55,078 bases of DNA from Planctomycetaceae bacterium. GTDB taxonomy: Bacteria > Planctomycetota > Planctomycetia > Pirellulales > Pirellulaceae. Of this stretch, positions 7,757-16,790 are shown in pieces. Numbering within the stretch: position 1 is the first letter of the stretch; each line of letters opens with the position of its first letter. The stretch is taken from contig SYJV01000507.1 in the NCBI GenBank assembly GCA_005798335.1, positions 1-55,078 of the forward strand, read 5' to 3'. The notes under the pieces were generated by a model. The model had not been told where the DNA came from, ran no database searches, and saw only the letters and a program-made list of their open reading frames with translations. A program made the position numbers and the translations under genes.

Positions 7757-9079
7757 ATGGCCGAACCGAGAGAAACACAGCCTGCACAAGTGATGGTGCC
7801 GAAGACGTTTTTCGAATATATCCGATCCTTCGGGCCCGGCATCGTCGTGGTCTTGACTTGGCTAGGCGCCGGTGACATCGTCGAAGCTGGAGTTGCCGGA
7901 GGTAATCATGGTTACTCGCTGATGTGGGTCATGGTGCTAGCGATTTTTATGCGGTTTTTGTTCGTCTCGTTAATCGCCAAATACCAGCTCTGCAACGAGC
8001 GACGCGAGGGTGTGCTCGATGGACTGGCTCGATTGCACTGGATCTTTCCTCCGCTATTATTTGTTGCTGCCATCGTCATGGGGCACGTCTACGGCGCCTA
8101 CATGACCGTGGGCATCGCCGAAGCCAGCGTGAACCTGACTGGCGTCGGTTCGAAATGGATGTGGGCTGTCGTTTGGAACGGTATTGCAATCGCGATCGTC
8201 TTCAGGCCCAGCTTTGGTCGCATTGAAGTAATTTTCAACATCTTTTTGGCTGTCTTGACGATTTCATTTCTGGGTACTGCGTTGTGGATTGGGCCGAACC
8301 CTGCCGGAATTCTCGAAGGTACTTTGGCGTTCAAATTACCTGAAAAGTCAGGACCGTATGACTCGTTGCTGGTTGCGATCGGTACCATTGGTGCGGTGGG
8401 TGGTTCCTTGATGAATTTGATCTATCCCTATTTCCTAGAGAACAAGGGCTGGAATGGACCGCAGTATCGACGATTGCAATTGTACGATTTTTTGTTGGCG
8501 ATAACCATGATGATCGTCCTGAATCTATCGATCTGGACTCTGGGCGCCGAGCTGCTGTATCCGCGAGGATTGACGATCAAAGAGCTGGAGGATCTACCGA
8601 GATTACTCAGCGAAGTGCTAGGCAACAGCGGCCGCGTCCTGTTCTATCTTGGAATCTTTGCGGCAATCTATTCGTCGATCGTTGGGCACGCGCTGGGGCT
8701 GGGATATTTGGGCAGTCATGCCTACTTGCGATGGAAGCATGGAGTCGGGACCGAGATCGGTAACTACCGCGAGCATCGATGTTATCGCATGATCGCGGTT
8801 TGGTGCTTGGTTTCGCCGATTGTTTGGACGGCTCCAGGATTGCCAGGCTTTGTGTTTTTGACTCTGCTGGTCAACAGCGCGCAAGTGTTGCTGGTTCCGC
8901 TGTTGGCAGGTGGACTTTGGGCTATCACTGCGAACTCAAAATACATCGGACACAAATACCGAAACCGCTGGTGGGAAAACGCAGTAATGTTGCTGCTTTT
9001 TGTCTTAGCGGTTTGGGGAGCGTTCGGATCGATCCAGTCAGTTTATACAGCGCTGGCCGACGCAATTAATACAAAGTAG
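7757..9079 (+). CDS. Divergent Nramp-family membrane transporter
   Basis: A 440-residue polytopic membrane protein with about 11 hydrophobic segments. The N-terminal arrangement (GPGIVVVLTWLGAGDIVEAGVAGG, TM1) aligns with the Nramp divalent metal transporter family, which imports Mn2+ or Fe2+ with protons. However, the TM1 metal-binding motif DPGN reads GAGD here, and the TM6 MPH motif appears as NLIYPYF, so the usual metal ligands are not conserved. It may carry another ion, as reported for some divergent Nramp relatives. The start ATG has no obvious ribosome site. Its end overlaps the convergent enolase gene by 14 bp. Function as transporter is fairly safe; the substrate is open. Confidence 0.75.
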   Translation: MAEPRETQPAQVMVPKTFFEYIRSFGPGIVVVLTWLGAGDIVEAGVAGGNHGYSLMWVMVLAIFMRFLFVSLIAKYQLCNERREGVLDGLARLHWIFPPLLFVAAIVMGHVYGAYMTVGIAEASVNLTGVGSKWMWAVVWNGIAIAIVFRPSFGRIEVIFNIFLAVLTISFLGTALWIGPNPAGILEGTLAFKLPEKSGPYDSLLVAIGTIGAVGGSLMNLIYPYFLENKGWNGPQYRRLQLYDFLLAITMMIVLNLSIWTLGAELLYPRGLTIKELEDLPRLLSEVLGNSGRVLFYLGIFAAIYSSIVGHALGLGYLGSHAYLRWKHGVGTEIGNYREHRCYRMIAVWCLVSPIVWTAPGLPGFVFLTLLVNSAQVLLVPLLAGGLWAITANSKYIGHKYRNRWWENAVMLLLFVLAVWGAFGSIQSVYTALADAINTK

Positions 9080-10439
9080 GCTTCCAACCCGGCTGGAACA
9101 TTTGCATGGTTGCCGCATCGTCGCGTTCTCGCATGCCGCAGCGTTGGTAGGTTTCATGAGCTCGGGCAAGCTTGTCGCGGTCTAAGTTGATTCCCAACCC
9201 AACTCCCGCGGGAACTCGCATTTGACCATCGACGATTTCTAGATTCTTGCCTTCGATAATATCCGCGTTTTCTGGCAGCCATACATAATGCGTGTCGCTG
9301 GCGTAGGTCAGTTCGGGTGTGATCGCGCCGGCGAGGATCATTCCCGCCATCGTGATGCCTGCATGGTTATTGCTATGTTGACTCAATCCCCAGCCAAGCG
9401 TTTTCGCGATCGTTCCCAACGTCTGAAATGCAGTGACTCCGCCCCAACCATGGTGATCGCCCAGCACGATGTCGATTGGTTGAGTTCTGATTGCCGAAGG
9501 AATGTGGTGAAATTGAGTAACACACATATTGGTGCTCATTTTCAAACCTGATTGGCTTCGTACATCCGCCATGGCCGATTGCCCTTCGACCGGGTCTTCA
9601 TAGTATTCCAGTGGAAGTTCTTTAAGCTGTCGAGCGATCTGCAGCGACGTGGGCAGCGACCAACGTCCATTGGGATCGATCCTCAACAAGTGCTTGCCGC
9701 CGAATCGATCGTTGATGGCTCGCATCGCCGCCAGTTCGACCTGAGGACTGAAAACACCCGCTTTTAGTTTGTGCACGCGGAATCCAAATTTTTTATGAAA
9801 CTTCCACGCCAATTCCGCCATCGCGTCCGGAGTGCGCACTTCGCCCCACTGGTCTAGTGCCGCGTCCCCCTTTGCACGACGATCCGCTAGTCGGCGATCA
9901 TTCAGCACCTGGGTATGATCTGCCGCATAACGAAAAAAAAGATAGGAAGAGAACTCAACCTGCTCGCGAACTGGGCCGCCCAGCAGCTCACACGCTCGAC
10001 GATTGGTAGCTCGACCGATGGCGTCCAAACATGCTAGCTCAATTCCAGCGTACGTGGAATTGCCGAGCGCAAGGATCTGGCTGGCAAACTTGCGATACGC
10101 GAATGGGCTGTTACCGATCAGAATCTGGCGACATTTTTCAAGTTCCACGGTCGTTCGCTCGCCACCGCGAGTTTCGCCGATTCCGACGATCCCAGCATCA
10201 GTTTCAATTTCAACGATATTCCGCAGGAAGTAAGGACCGTGGCAACCTCCGGCTGCCAACAATGGTGGATCTGGCAACGCAATCGGAGTGACCCGCAGGC
10301 CAGTGATTTTTAGATTTCGACGATTCACGTCAGTGGCGTCGTCGTCTAATAAAGTGTTTGCCACACAAGGGCGTGCGCCTGCGACCGAAATCCCTGCTGC
10401 AACATTGGCCAATAACACGCGGCGATTCCAATGCATCAT
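9066..10439 (-). CDS. Exported glucarate dehydratase-like enolase-superfamily enzyme
   Basis: A 457-residue member of the mandelate racemase/enolase superfamily, closest in pattern to glucarate dehydratase, which removes water from D-glucarate or related acid sugars. Visible signatures are the KLKAG base motif (about residue 226), metal ligands in RIDPNGRW, YYEDP and STNM, and the catalytic His region SQHSNNHAG near residue 370. The start carries a twin-arginine-like leader (WNRRVLLANVAAGISVAGA), unusual for this normally cytoplasmic enzyme, so it may be exported folded. It is the last gene of a five-gene minus-strand run. A close relative such as a galactarate or other acid-sugar dehydratase is possible. 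Confidence 0.8.
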   Translation of the reverse strand: MMHWNRRVLLANVAAGISVAGARPCVANTLLDDDATDVNRRNLKITGLRVTPIALPDPPLLAAGGCHGPYFLRNIVEIETDAGIVGIGETRGGERTTVELEKCRQILIGNSPFAYRKFASQILALGNSTYAGIELACLDAIGRATNRRACELLGGPVREQVEFSSYLFFRYAADHTQVLNDRRLADRRAKGDAALDQWGEVRTPDAMAELAWKFHKKFGFRVHKLKAGVFSPQVELAAMRAINDRFGGKHLLRIDPNGRWSLPTSLQIARQLKELPLEYYEDPVEGQSAMADVRSQSGLKMSTNMCVTQFHHIPSAIRTQPIDIVLGDHHGWGGVTAFQTLGTIAKTLGWGLSQHSNNHAGITMAGMILAGAITPELTYASDTHYVWLPENADIIEGKNLEIVDGQMRVPAGVGLGINLDRDKLARAHETYQRCGMRERDDAATMQMFQPGWKPTLY

Positions 10440-10540
10440 GGTACCAATCCCACTTGAAGAGAATCACGATCCACAAATAACGGAAGTTGGACGCGCAAGA
10501 ATGGCTCACTGTATCGTGAGTGTCAAGTATCGCGCGACTT

Positions 10541-11902
10541 CTAGAGGTGCCGAATCGGGCGGCCATTGGTGAGGATTGGCACCGGGCGACCTGCGAAATT
10601 GGAAAACGACTGATCAGGATCGATTCCTAAGTGGCGATAAACGGTCGCTAGCAGGTCTTGAGGTGTCACCGGATCGCTGACGGGATACTCAGATTTTGAA
10701 TTGGTTTGCCCGACGATTTGTCCCATGCGAAGTCCGCCGCCGGCAATTAGGGCACTAAAAGCGTTAGGCCAATGATCGCGGCCAAGGCCAATTTGCCCAG
10801 AGAAATTCGTCGGCGCATGCGTGACTCGCGGAGTTCGGCCAAATTCACCACAGGCGATAACAAGCACATGCTCGTTCATTCCCCGATCATGCAAGTCGTT
10901 AATTAATGCCGACAGAGCTTGATCCATTTGCGGCAGCCGTTCGCGCTGGGCGTAGTCAAGATGAAATGCACCCGCGTGGTCGTCCCAGCTAAAGTGCTGC
11001 GTCGTGTCGTTGGGAGCCGTAGCGTCGATGTTAATCACCGCGGTACCTGCCTCGGCCAGTCGGCGCGCCAGCAAACAGCTTTGCCCCCAGCGATGATGAC
11101 CATACGATTCCCGTAATTTGGCATCTTCGCGATCCAGCGCGAAGGCATCAGCCACTTGCGCGCTGGTCAAAATACTGAACGCGGCCGAGCGAAATTCATC
11201 AAGACCGTGGCTGCCGTCGAAAGCTCTCCGAAATGTGTCGAACTGAGAGAGCAAACTTTGTCGGTCATCCAGGCGTCGGTTATCGACTCCAGTGACCAAG
11301 GTCAAATTGCGAGGACGAAAATCACTTTTCGATGGATCGCCAGTTTCATACGCTTTGTGGCTGGCTCCTAAATATCCCGGGTCGGTCATGAATGGCGCTC
11401 GCTGAACGCCGACGTATTGTGGCAATCCGCGTACATGTCGCCCGCGCAATCGACTGGCGATCATGCCAAAATCGGGATGTTCCGAGTGAGCTTGCGAAGT
11501 TGGATCAGGCATCGCAGGCGTTTTGCCAGTCAACATCTCGATGCTGCCATCGTTATGAGCAGACATCTCGTGATGGAGCGAGCGAATCAGCGAAAATCGG
11601 TCGGCGATCTTTGCCTGCAGCGGCATGTACTCACAAATCTCTATTCCCGGAACGTTCGTCTTGATGGGGCGCAGCGGGCCTCGGTATTCCGAGGGCGCGT
11701 CGGGCTTCATGTCGTAAGTTTCCAACTGACTTGGACCGCCCCACATCCAAAACAGAATAACCGACGTATTTCGGTTGGCGTTTCCCGCCAATGCCCGCCT
11801 GCGAAGCAATTCTGGCAAAGAAAGTCCGCCCAAGGCGAGCGTTCCGACTCGCAAGAATTCTCGACGGCGACATGGTCCCTGGCAGAATTTCTTAAACGAC
11901 AT
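10541..11902 (-). CDS. DUF1501 protein, Tat-exported (sulfatase-like fold)
   Basis: A 453-residue planctomycete DUF1501 protein related to the alkaline phosphatase/sulfatase fold. The N-terminus has a twin-arginine motif, CRRREFLRVGTLALGGLSL, so it is probably exported folded. Family landmarks are WMWGGPSQLETYDMKPDAP (residues about 50-70), MSAHNDGS, VIACGEFGRTP and LGRDHWPN near the end, where the acidic and His residues suggest metal binding. DUF1501 genes generally pair with DUF1549/DUF1553 partners, and one heads this run. The cyclase gene ends 21 bp upstream. No biochemical function is established for the family. Confidence 0.9.
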   Translation of the reverse strand: MSFKKFCQGPCRRREFLRVGTLALGGLSLPELLRRRALAGNANRNTSVILFWMWGGPSQLETYDMKPDAPSEYRGPLRPIKTNVPGIEICEYMPLQAKIADRFSLIRSLHHEMSAHNDGSIEMLTGKTPAMPDPTSQAHSEHPDFGMIASRLRGRHVRGLPQYVGVQRAPFMTDPGYLGASHKAYETGDPSKSDFRPRNLTLVTGVDNRRLDDRQSLLSQFDTFRRAFDGSHGLDEFRSAAFSILTSAQVADAFALDREDAKLRESYGHHRWGQSCLLARRLAEAGTAVINIDATAPNDTTQHFSWDDHAGAFHLDYAQRERLPQMDQALSALINDLHDRGMNEHVLVIACGEFGRTPRVTHAPTNFSGQIGLGRDHWPNAFSALIAGGGLRMGQIVGQTNSKSEYPVSDPVTPQDLLATVYRHLGIDPDQSFSNFAGRPVPILTNGRPIRHL

Positions 11903-11923
11903 AGCTTACACTAAGTCTCCAAG

Positions 11924-12589
11924 TTAATCGTTCAATTCGATAGCAATCGCCCGCACTGGACAACCGTCGCCGGACGCGATTTTCAAAGGCAGTGCTATGA
12001 ACACAACCATGGACTGAGTGAGTTGGTCGAGGTGGGCCAACCCTTCAACGATAACCACATTACCATGGAACAGAGTCTGATGCACTTGCGTCAACTCAAC
12101 TATTTCATTGACATCGGCGACCGATGGTGGCTCGACTCCCACCAGCGCCACTCGTCGCTGGACAAGCCACTGGGCAAGTTCCAGCGAAATCCTGGGAAGT
12201 TCGTCACGATACTCTTGCGTGCCGTATCGCTTATGCCAATCCGTTCTCAACAGCAGCCGATCTCCGGGTTGGACATTAACGCCGCTGGATTCGATTTGCT
12301 GAGGAGTAATAAGCTGACGAGGTTGCGTCGGCACCAAATTGATGACTTTCGCTGGACCGCAACACGCTTCGATCGCTTGTGTATCGATACTGGCGGCACC
12401 CTCTACGAAATGCTTGGGAGCATCCATATGAGTTCCGCAGTGTGAGTAAAGTTGCAGATTCGTCGCGTTCCATCCATCCACGGATAGCGTCTTGGATGGC
12501 GTGATGGATACGCCACGCATATTGTTGTCGATCGACAGCGACAAATCGATGATTCGTCGTCCAAGTGATCGATACCCAGTTTCGGTCAT
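11924..12589 (-). CDS. Cyclase family protein (kynurenine formamidase-like)
   Basis: A 221-residue member of the cyclase/formamidase family (PF04199), which includes kynurenine formamidase and other metal-dependent hydrolases that cleave amides or lactones. The metal-binding motif HCGTHMDAPKHF (about residues 52-63) is intact, as are downstream family features such as GVEPPSVAD and a near-C-terminal ASGDGCPVRAIAI. No signal peptide is visible, so it is cytoplasmic. ATG 12587-12589 is the natural start. It lies between two DUF1501 genes with an enolase-type dehydratase downstream. A role in opening or closing a lactone of an acid sugar fits that context, but it is inference. Confidence 0.85.
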   Translation of the reverse strand: MTETGYRSLGRRIIDLSLSIDNNMRGVSITPSKTLSVDGWNATNLQLYSHCGTHMDAPKHFVEGAASIDTQAIEACCGPAKVINLVPTQPRQLITPQQIESSGVNVQPGDRLLLRTDWHKRYGTQEYRDELPRISLELAQWLVQRRVALVGVEPPSVADVNEIVELTQVHQTLFHGNVVIVEGLAHLDQLTQSMVVFIALPLKIASGDGCPVRAIAIELND

Positions 12590-12695
12590 CAGTCGTAGAC
12601 TCCGTGATTATCGAGTGGGACAGCATGGCTCTTGTCAGCCTTCCGGTTGACAAAGGTGGCGCGGACCAATTGACCAGAGAATGGGAATCGATCAA

Positions 12696-14141
12696 TCAAA
12701 CAAGTTCTTCGATCACTTTGCCTCCGTTTACTGTGGGTCGTTCATCTCGCCCGTTATGCAGATATGTTAATTCGAAATGATTGAGGCCAAGCAGATGCAG
12801 TACGGTGGCGTGGATGTCGTGCACGTGGCAGCGATTCTCCGTAGCTCGAAAACCAATTTCGTCCGTCGAGCCAATCGTACGACCGCCGCGAATTCCAGCA
12901 CCGGCCATCCACATCGAGAATCCCCAAGGGTTGTGGTCGCGTCCGTAGTTTTTACCACCAGGTGCACCGGTGTCACTGAATGGAGTGCGCCCGAATTCTC
13001 CGCCCCATACGACAAGTGTTCGATCGAGCAATCCGCGAGCCTTCAAATCCGTCAGCAGACCAGCGATCGGTAGATCCGAGACTTGGCACCACTTCGAATG
13101 GTTCGACTCAAGCGCCGAATGGCCATCCCAGCCACTGCCACTTCCGCAATAGAGTTCGACAAAACGCACTCCGCGCTCGACTAAACGACGCGCCAGCAGG
13201 CAATTGCGACCGAAGGTTGCCGTGGCAGGCTGATTGATGCCATACAAATCGAGCATCGCTGCCGATTCACTCGATAAATCCACTGCCTCCGGCGCAGCCG
13301 ATTGCATGCGATGCGCCAATTCGTAGCTAGCGATACGTGCGTCGAGTTGTTCGTCGCCCGGCCTTTGTTGGCGAGTATGCTGATTGAGTTGCTGTAAAAA
13401 ATCTAGCCGACTGCGTTGCTGCAAATGTCCCACGCTTGCGCCCGGATTCAAATCTAGGATCGGCGGACCTTGGCGCTGGAGCATCGTCCCTTGATAGCTG
13501 GCCGGGAGAAACCCCGAGCCCCAATTGCTGGTCCCGCCGCGCACCAGTTTGTCGTCGGTCATGCTTACGAAGGTGGGCAGATCCTGATTGATCGCTCCGA
13601 GCCCATAGGAGACCCAGGCTCCCAGCGATGGCCGCCCGGCTAGTACGGAACCGGTATTCATTTGACGCACCGAACCGACGTGATTGAGTCCATCGGCCCA
13701 GCACGATCGAAGAATTGCCAAATCGTCCACATGCTTGGCAATATGGGGATACCACTCCGAGACCCACAAGCCCGATTGGCCGTGCTGGCTCCACGTTCGC
13801 GGCGAACGAATCAGTGGCATCCTGTGCGATCCGGTGGCACTAGTAACTGGCAGTTGAAACGAATTCGGAATCGGTTGGCCATCTAATTTATTGAGCAACG
13901 GCTTGGGGTCGAACAAATCAACGTGGCTGGGCCCTCCCTCCATGAACAACCAGATTACCGAACGAGCTCTTGCTAGCTGAGATGAAGGTTCATGGTTACT
14001 CGACGGGACTGTAGCGGCTGAACCATTTTCGCTGAGCAACTGGGCAAGAGCGATACTCGCTAACCCACTTCCCGACCGCATCAATAATTCGCGTCGTGAA
14101 ATCGCGTGAGCTGAGTTGGGCGACGACGTGTTAGTCAACAT
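12696..14141 (-). CDS. DUF1501 protein, Tat-exported (second copy)
   Basis: A 481-residue DUF1501 protein. The leader ISRRELLMRSGSGLASIALAQLL is twin-arginine-type. Conserved features match the family: WLFMEGGPSHVDLFDPKP, LAILRSCWADGLNHVGS, GAWVSYGLGA, RFVELYCGSGSGWDGHS and VVWGGEFGRTPFSDTG, then GRDHNPWGFSMWMAGAG. The phosphatase-like His/Asp set is thus present. It follows the DUF1549/DUF1553 gene by 35 bp; these pairs are widespread in Planctomycetes and may work together at the cell envelope on an unknown substrate. The cyclase gene starts 106 bp downstream. It is distinct in sequence from the DUF1501 protein three genes later, so it is not a simple tandem duplicate. Confidence 0.9.
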   Translation of the reverse strand: MLTNTSSPNSAHAISRRELLMRSGSGLASIALAQLLSENGSAATVPSSNHEPSSQLARARSVIWLFMEGGPSHVDLFDPKPLLNKLDGQPIPNSFQLPVTSATGSHRMPLIRSPRTWSQHGQSGLWVSEWYPHIAKHVDDLAILRSCWADGLNHVGSVRQMNTGSVLAGRPSLGAWVSYGLGAINQDLPTFVSMTDDKLVRGGTSNWGSGFLPASYQGTMLQRQGPPILDLNPGASVGHLQQRSRLDFLQQLNQHTRQQRPGDEQLDARIASYELAHRMQSAAPEAVDLSSESAAMLDLYGINQPATATFGRNCLLARRLVERGVRFVELYCGSGSGWDGHSALESNHSKWCQVSDLPIAGLLTDLKARGLLDRTLVVWGGEFGRTPFSDTGAPGGKNYGRDHNPWGFSMWMAGAGIRGGRTIGSTDEIGFRATENRCHVHDIHATVLHLLGLNHFELTYLHNGRDERPTVNGGKVIEELV

Positions 14142-14176
14142 AATACGCGCGATCTTACCAAAATCAGAAGGGACGA

Positions 14177-16471
14177 TTAAAACCTAAATACAAACTCGTT
14201 TGAATTCAGGAGCATCAAACAAAAGTCGCGTAGCGCCGTGTGCCGGACCGATCCATTTTCTTCGTGACGGATGGAGTCTTTCGATTCGTCGCGATCGCGA
14301 GTCGCTCGATCCGATTCGATTGTCTCGGCTTGCTTGACCAGAAAATCGACTGAAGTTCGAGATTCCCAATCGTCAGGTAACCGTCCATGCGCAAGCTGAA
14401 ATGCGCGCCTGACTTGGCTGGTTTGATCATCACCGATTTCTTTGAACAAGCGTTTTGCAAAGTCGTCGGCCCACGTTCGACTGGCGTTGCCATTTAACAT
14501 TGTTAGCGCTTGCGGCGCAGTAAGCGTTTGGTTGCGACAAGCACACGATTCATGAGTGTCAGGAAAATCGAAAGATTCTAGCAGTGGAAATCGATCGTTT
14601 CGGCGCACAAAAATGTAAAGGCTGCGCCGAGCGTGATCGGCCGGAGCAGCGCTGGTTTTCCAGCCGCCCATGGGAATTGGACGACCGTCGGGCAAGGGTG
14701 GGAATACGCTTGGTCCTCCCACGGCAGCATTGAGAGACCCGGAAATATATAATGCTGAGTCGCGAATTGCCTCCGCATCCAATCTCTGCGGTGGGAAACG
14801 CCATAACAACCGATTATCAGAATCCGACTGTTGCTCAGGACGGTCGAGCGATTTCTGGCGATATGTCGATGACAACACGATATTGCGATGCATGAGCTTG
14901 ATGCTCCAGCCACTTTCAACGAAGTTGCTGGCGAGCCAATCGAGCAATTCGGGATGGGTCGGAGATTCACCGACAACTCCAAAATCGCTGGGTGTGCCGA
15001 CAATCCCACGACCAAAATGGTAGTGCCAAATTCGGTTTACCATCACGCGCGCTGTCAATGGATTGCTTCGGTCGACCAACCATCGTGCCAGCGCGCTGCG
15101 CCGCCCGGTCGACGTCAGCTCACCCGGTCGATCGATTTTGGCTGGTTGCGGATCAAGAATCGAAAGGAATCCTGGTTCGACCAACTCTTTGGGTGAAGTG
15201 TACGCACCTATACCGAGCACATGCGTTTCTGGCGCGGTAGAACTGATATCGATAATTCCCATTGCGCGTGGCACATCGGCAGGTTTCAGATCCGCCAGTT
15301 GCGCTAACTCGACTCGGATCGCGTCATAGCGATCTTTGTCTTCGCCTTTCAGCGAAGCGGCGTCCTTGGCAAAGAACGGATCGGCGTGAGGCTTGGGACG
15401 CTGCGGGCAGGTGCCACAATCTTTATGATTGAGAATGTAAGCAATTTGCGATTGCAAGGGCGAGCGTGAAGTATCCGTAGCCGACATGGCTTCGATCACG
15501 TAGTCCGGATACCTAGCCAATAGTTGTTGCGGCGAGTACTTGCGCACCTTGGCGAGCAGTTGATCCATCTCGTTCCACAACGACTCGCTGCGCCGTTCGT
15601 ACTCGGCCAGCCGTTGCTGGTAATGCGACAGTTCTGGCTGGCTGACCAGCGGGACCGCATCATCATGTCCTATATTGGCAAAGAATGCCTGCAATCGATA
15701 GTAGTCTTTTTGCAGAATCGGATCGTATTTGTGATCGTGACACTGCGCACAGTTAAACGTCAGTCCAAGGAAAGTCGCGCCGACGATGTCGGTGACGTGG
15801 TGCAAAATCTCTTGTCGCGCTAGGAGGATGTCCTTGTTGTTGCCTTCCTCCGGATAGTGGCGCATAAACGCGGTCGCGATGCGAGCTTCTAAATCGTGAG
15901 GCCAATTCTCGTCACCCGCAATTTGCTCGGTCACAAATCGATCATAGGGTTTGTCGTCGTTGAAGGCACGGACGACGTAATCGCGATAACGCCATGCATG
16001 CGGGCGAGTTTCATCTTGCTCGAATCCTGTACTTTCCGCATACATGGCTAGATCTAGCCAATGGCGAGCCCATTTTTCACCGTGCTTGGGTGAAGCCAGT
16101 AATCGGTCGATAACTCGATCGTAGGCATCGGGTGAATGGTCGTTAACGAACGACTCGATTTCATCGGGAGTTGGGGGCAAGCCGATCAGATCAAAGCTTA
16201 CGCGGCGCAGCAATGTCGCTCGGTCCGCTTCTGGCGAGGGAGCGATCTCACGCAGCGCCAGCTCTTGCAAGACAAAGGCATCGATAGCACTGTTACTAGT
16301 CGCCGAATGGTTGAGCTTCGGCGGTATAGCACTTTGAACTTTCTGAAGCGACCAATGTTCCAGCTCGCTTTGAGAAAACGGACGTTGAGCAGGCGTAACT
16401 GCCAATAACGATCCGCAACAACCGCCACCGACGATGGCGATCAGCCATATTACGAAGCGCGACACTTGCAT
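14177..16471 (-). CDS. DUF1549/DUF1553 protein with c-type heme-like motif
   Basis: A 764-residue secreted protein. Signal peptide: RFVIWLIAIVGGGCCGSLLAV. Residues about 50-290 are DUF1549 (PSCyt2), with DLIGLPPTPDEIESFV, HWLDLAMYAES, and CAQCHDHKYDPI; the last has the CxxCH spacing of c-type heme attachment, as is usual in this family. Residues about 430-740 are DUF1553 (PSD1): RSALARWLVDRSNPLTARVMVNRIWHYHFGRGIV, SGWSIKLMHRNIVLSSTYRQ and ALTMLNG. No separate PSCyt1 or concanavalin-like domain is seen, so this is a short variant. ATG 16469-16471 has GGA six bases upstream. It heads the five-gene run and probably acts with the DUF1501 products in the periplasm. Confidence 0.9.
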   Translation of the reverse strand: MQVSRFVIWLIAIVGGGCCGSLLAVTPAQRPFSQSELEHWSLQKVQSAIPPKLNHSATSNSAIDAFVLQELALREIAPSPEADRATLLRRVSFDLIGLPPTPDEIESFVNDHSPDAYDRVIDRLLASPKHGEKWARHWLDLAMYAESTGFEQDETRPHAWRYRDYVVRAFNDDKPYDRFVTEQIAGDENWPHDLEARIATAFMRHYPEEGNNKDILLARQEILHHVTDIVGATFLGLTFNCAQCHDHKYDPILQKDYYRLQAFFANIGHDDAVPLVSQPELSHYQQRLAEYERRSESLWNEMDQLLAKVRKYSPQQLLARYPDYVIEAMSATDTSRSPLQSQIAYILNHKDCGTCPQRPKPHADPFFAKDAASLKGEDKDRYDAIRVELAQLADLKPADVPRAMGIIDISSTAPETHVLGIGAYTSPKELVEPGFLSILDPQPAKIDRPGELTSTGRRSALARWLVDRSNPLTARVMVNRIWHYHFGRGIVGTPSDFGVVGESPTHPELLDWLASNFVESGWSIKLMHRNIVLSSTYRQKSLDRPEQQSDSDNRLLWRFPPQRLDAEAIRDSALYISGSLNAAVGGPSVFPPLPDGRPIPMGGWKTSAAPADHARRSLYIFVRRNDRFPLLESFDFPDTHESCACRNQTLTAPQALTMLNGNASRTWADDFAKRLFKEIGDDQTSQVRRAFQLAHGRLPDDWESRTSVDFLVKQAETIESDRATRDRDESKDSIRHEENGSVRHTALRDFCLMLLNSNEFVFRF

Positions 16472-16486
16472 TTCGATTCCATGCAA

Positions 16487-16790
16487 ACATAAAGCCTTGG
16501 GGTCAGCAAACTTAGGTCAACCGCGCTGTGCACCACAACTATTCCAGCCTCACAGAGCGTTTATTTTTTTCAATCTAACTGCCTAACGGTTCGGAAGCAA
16601 TCTCGCTTGGCATTCCTGGCGTGTTTCCTGAGTCCGATTTGCACAGTCAAAGTCACTGACGCATTTGATCTTGCGTCCAGTGAAAGTAACGATTCGTTAG
16701 AAGTTCCGTATCTCACTTGCACATTTCTCGTACCGGTACAATAATCCAAGATATCCGTCCACCGACAATGCTCAGAGCAAGGAATGCCCG
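16487..16790. other. Divergent intergenic region
   Basis: About 300 bases between the DUF1549/DUF1553 gene (minus) and the SprT-like gene (plus). There is a run of T residues at 16561-16567 without a clear hairpin. I see no small gene or strong regulatory palindrome; promoters for both neighbours are expected here. Confidence 0.4.
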
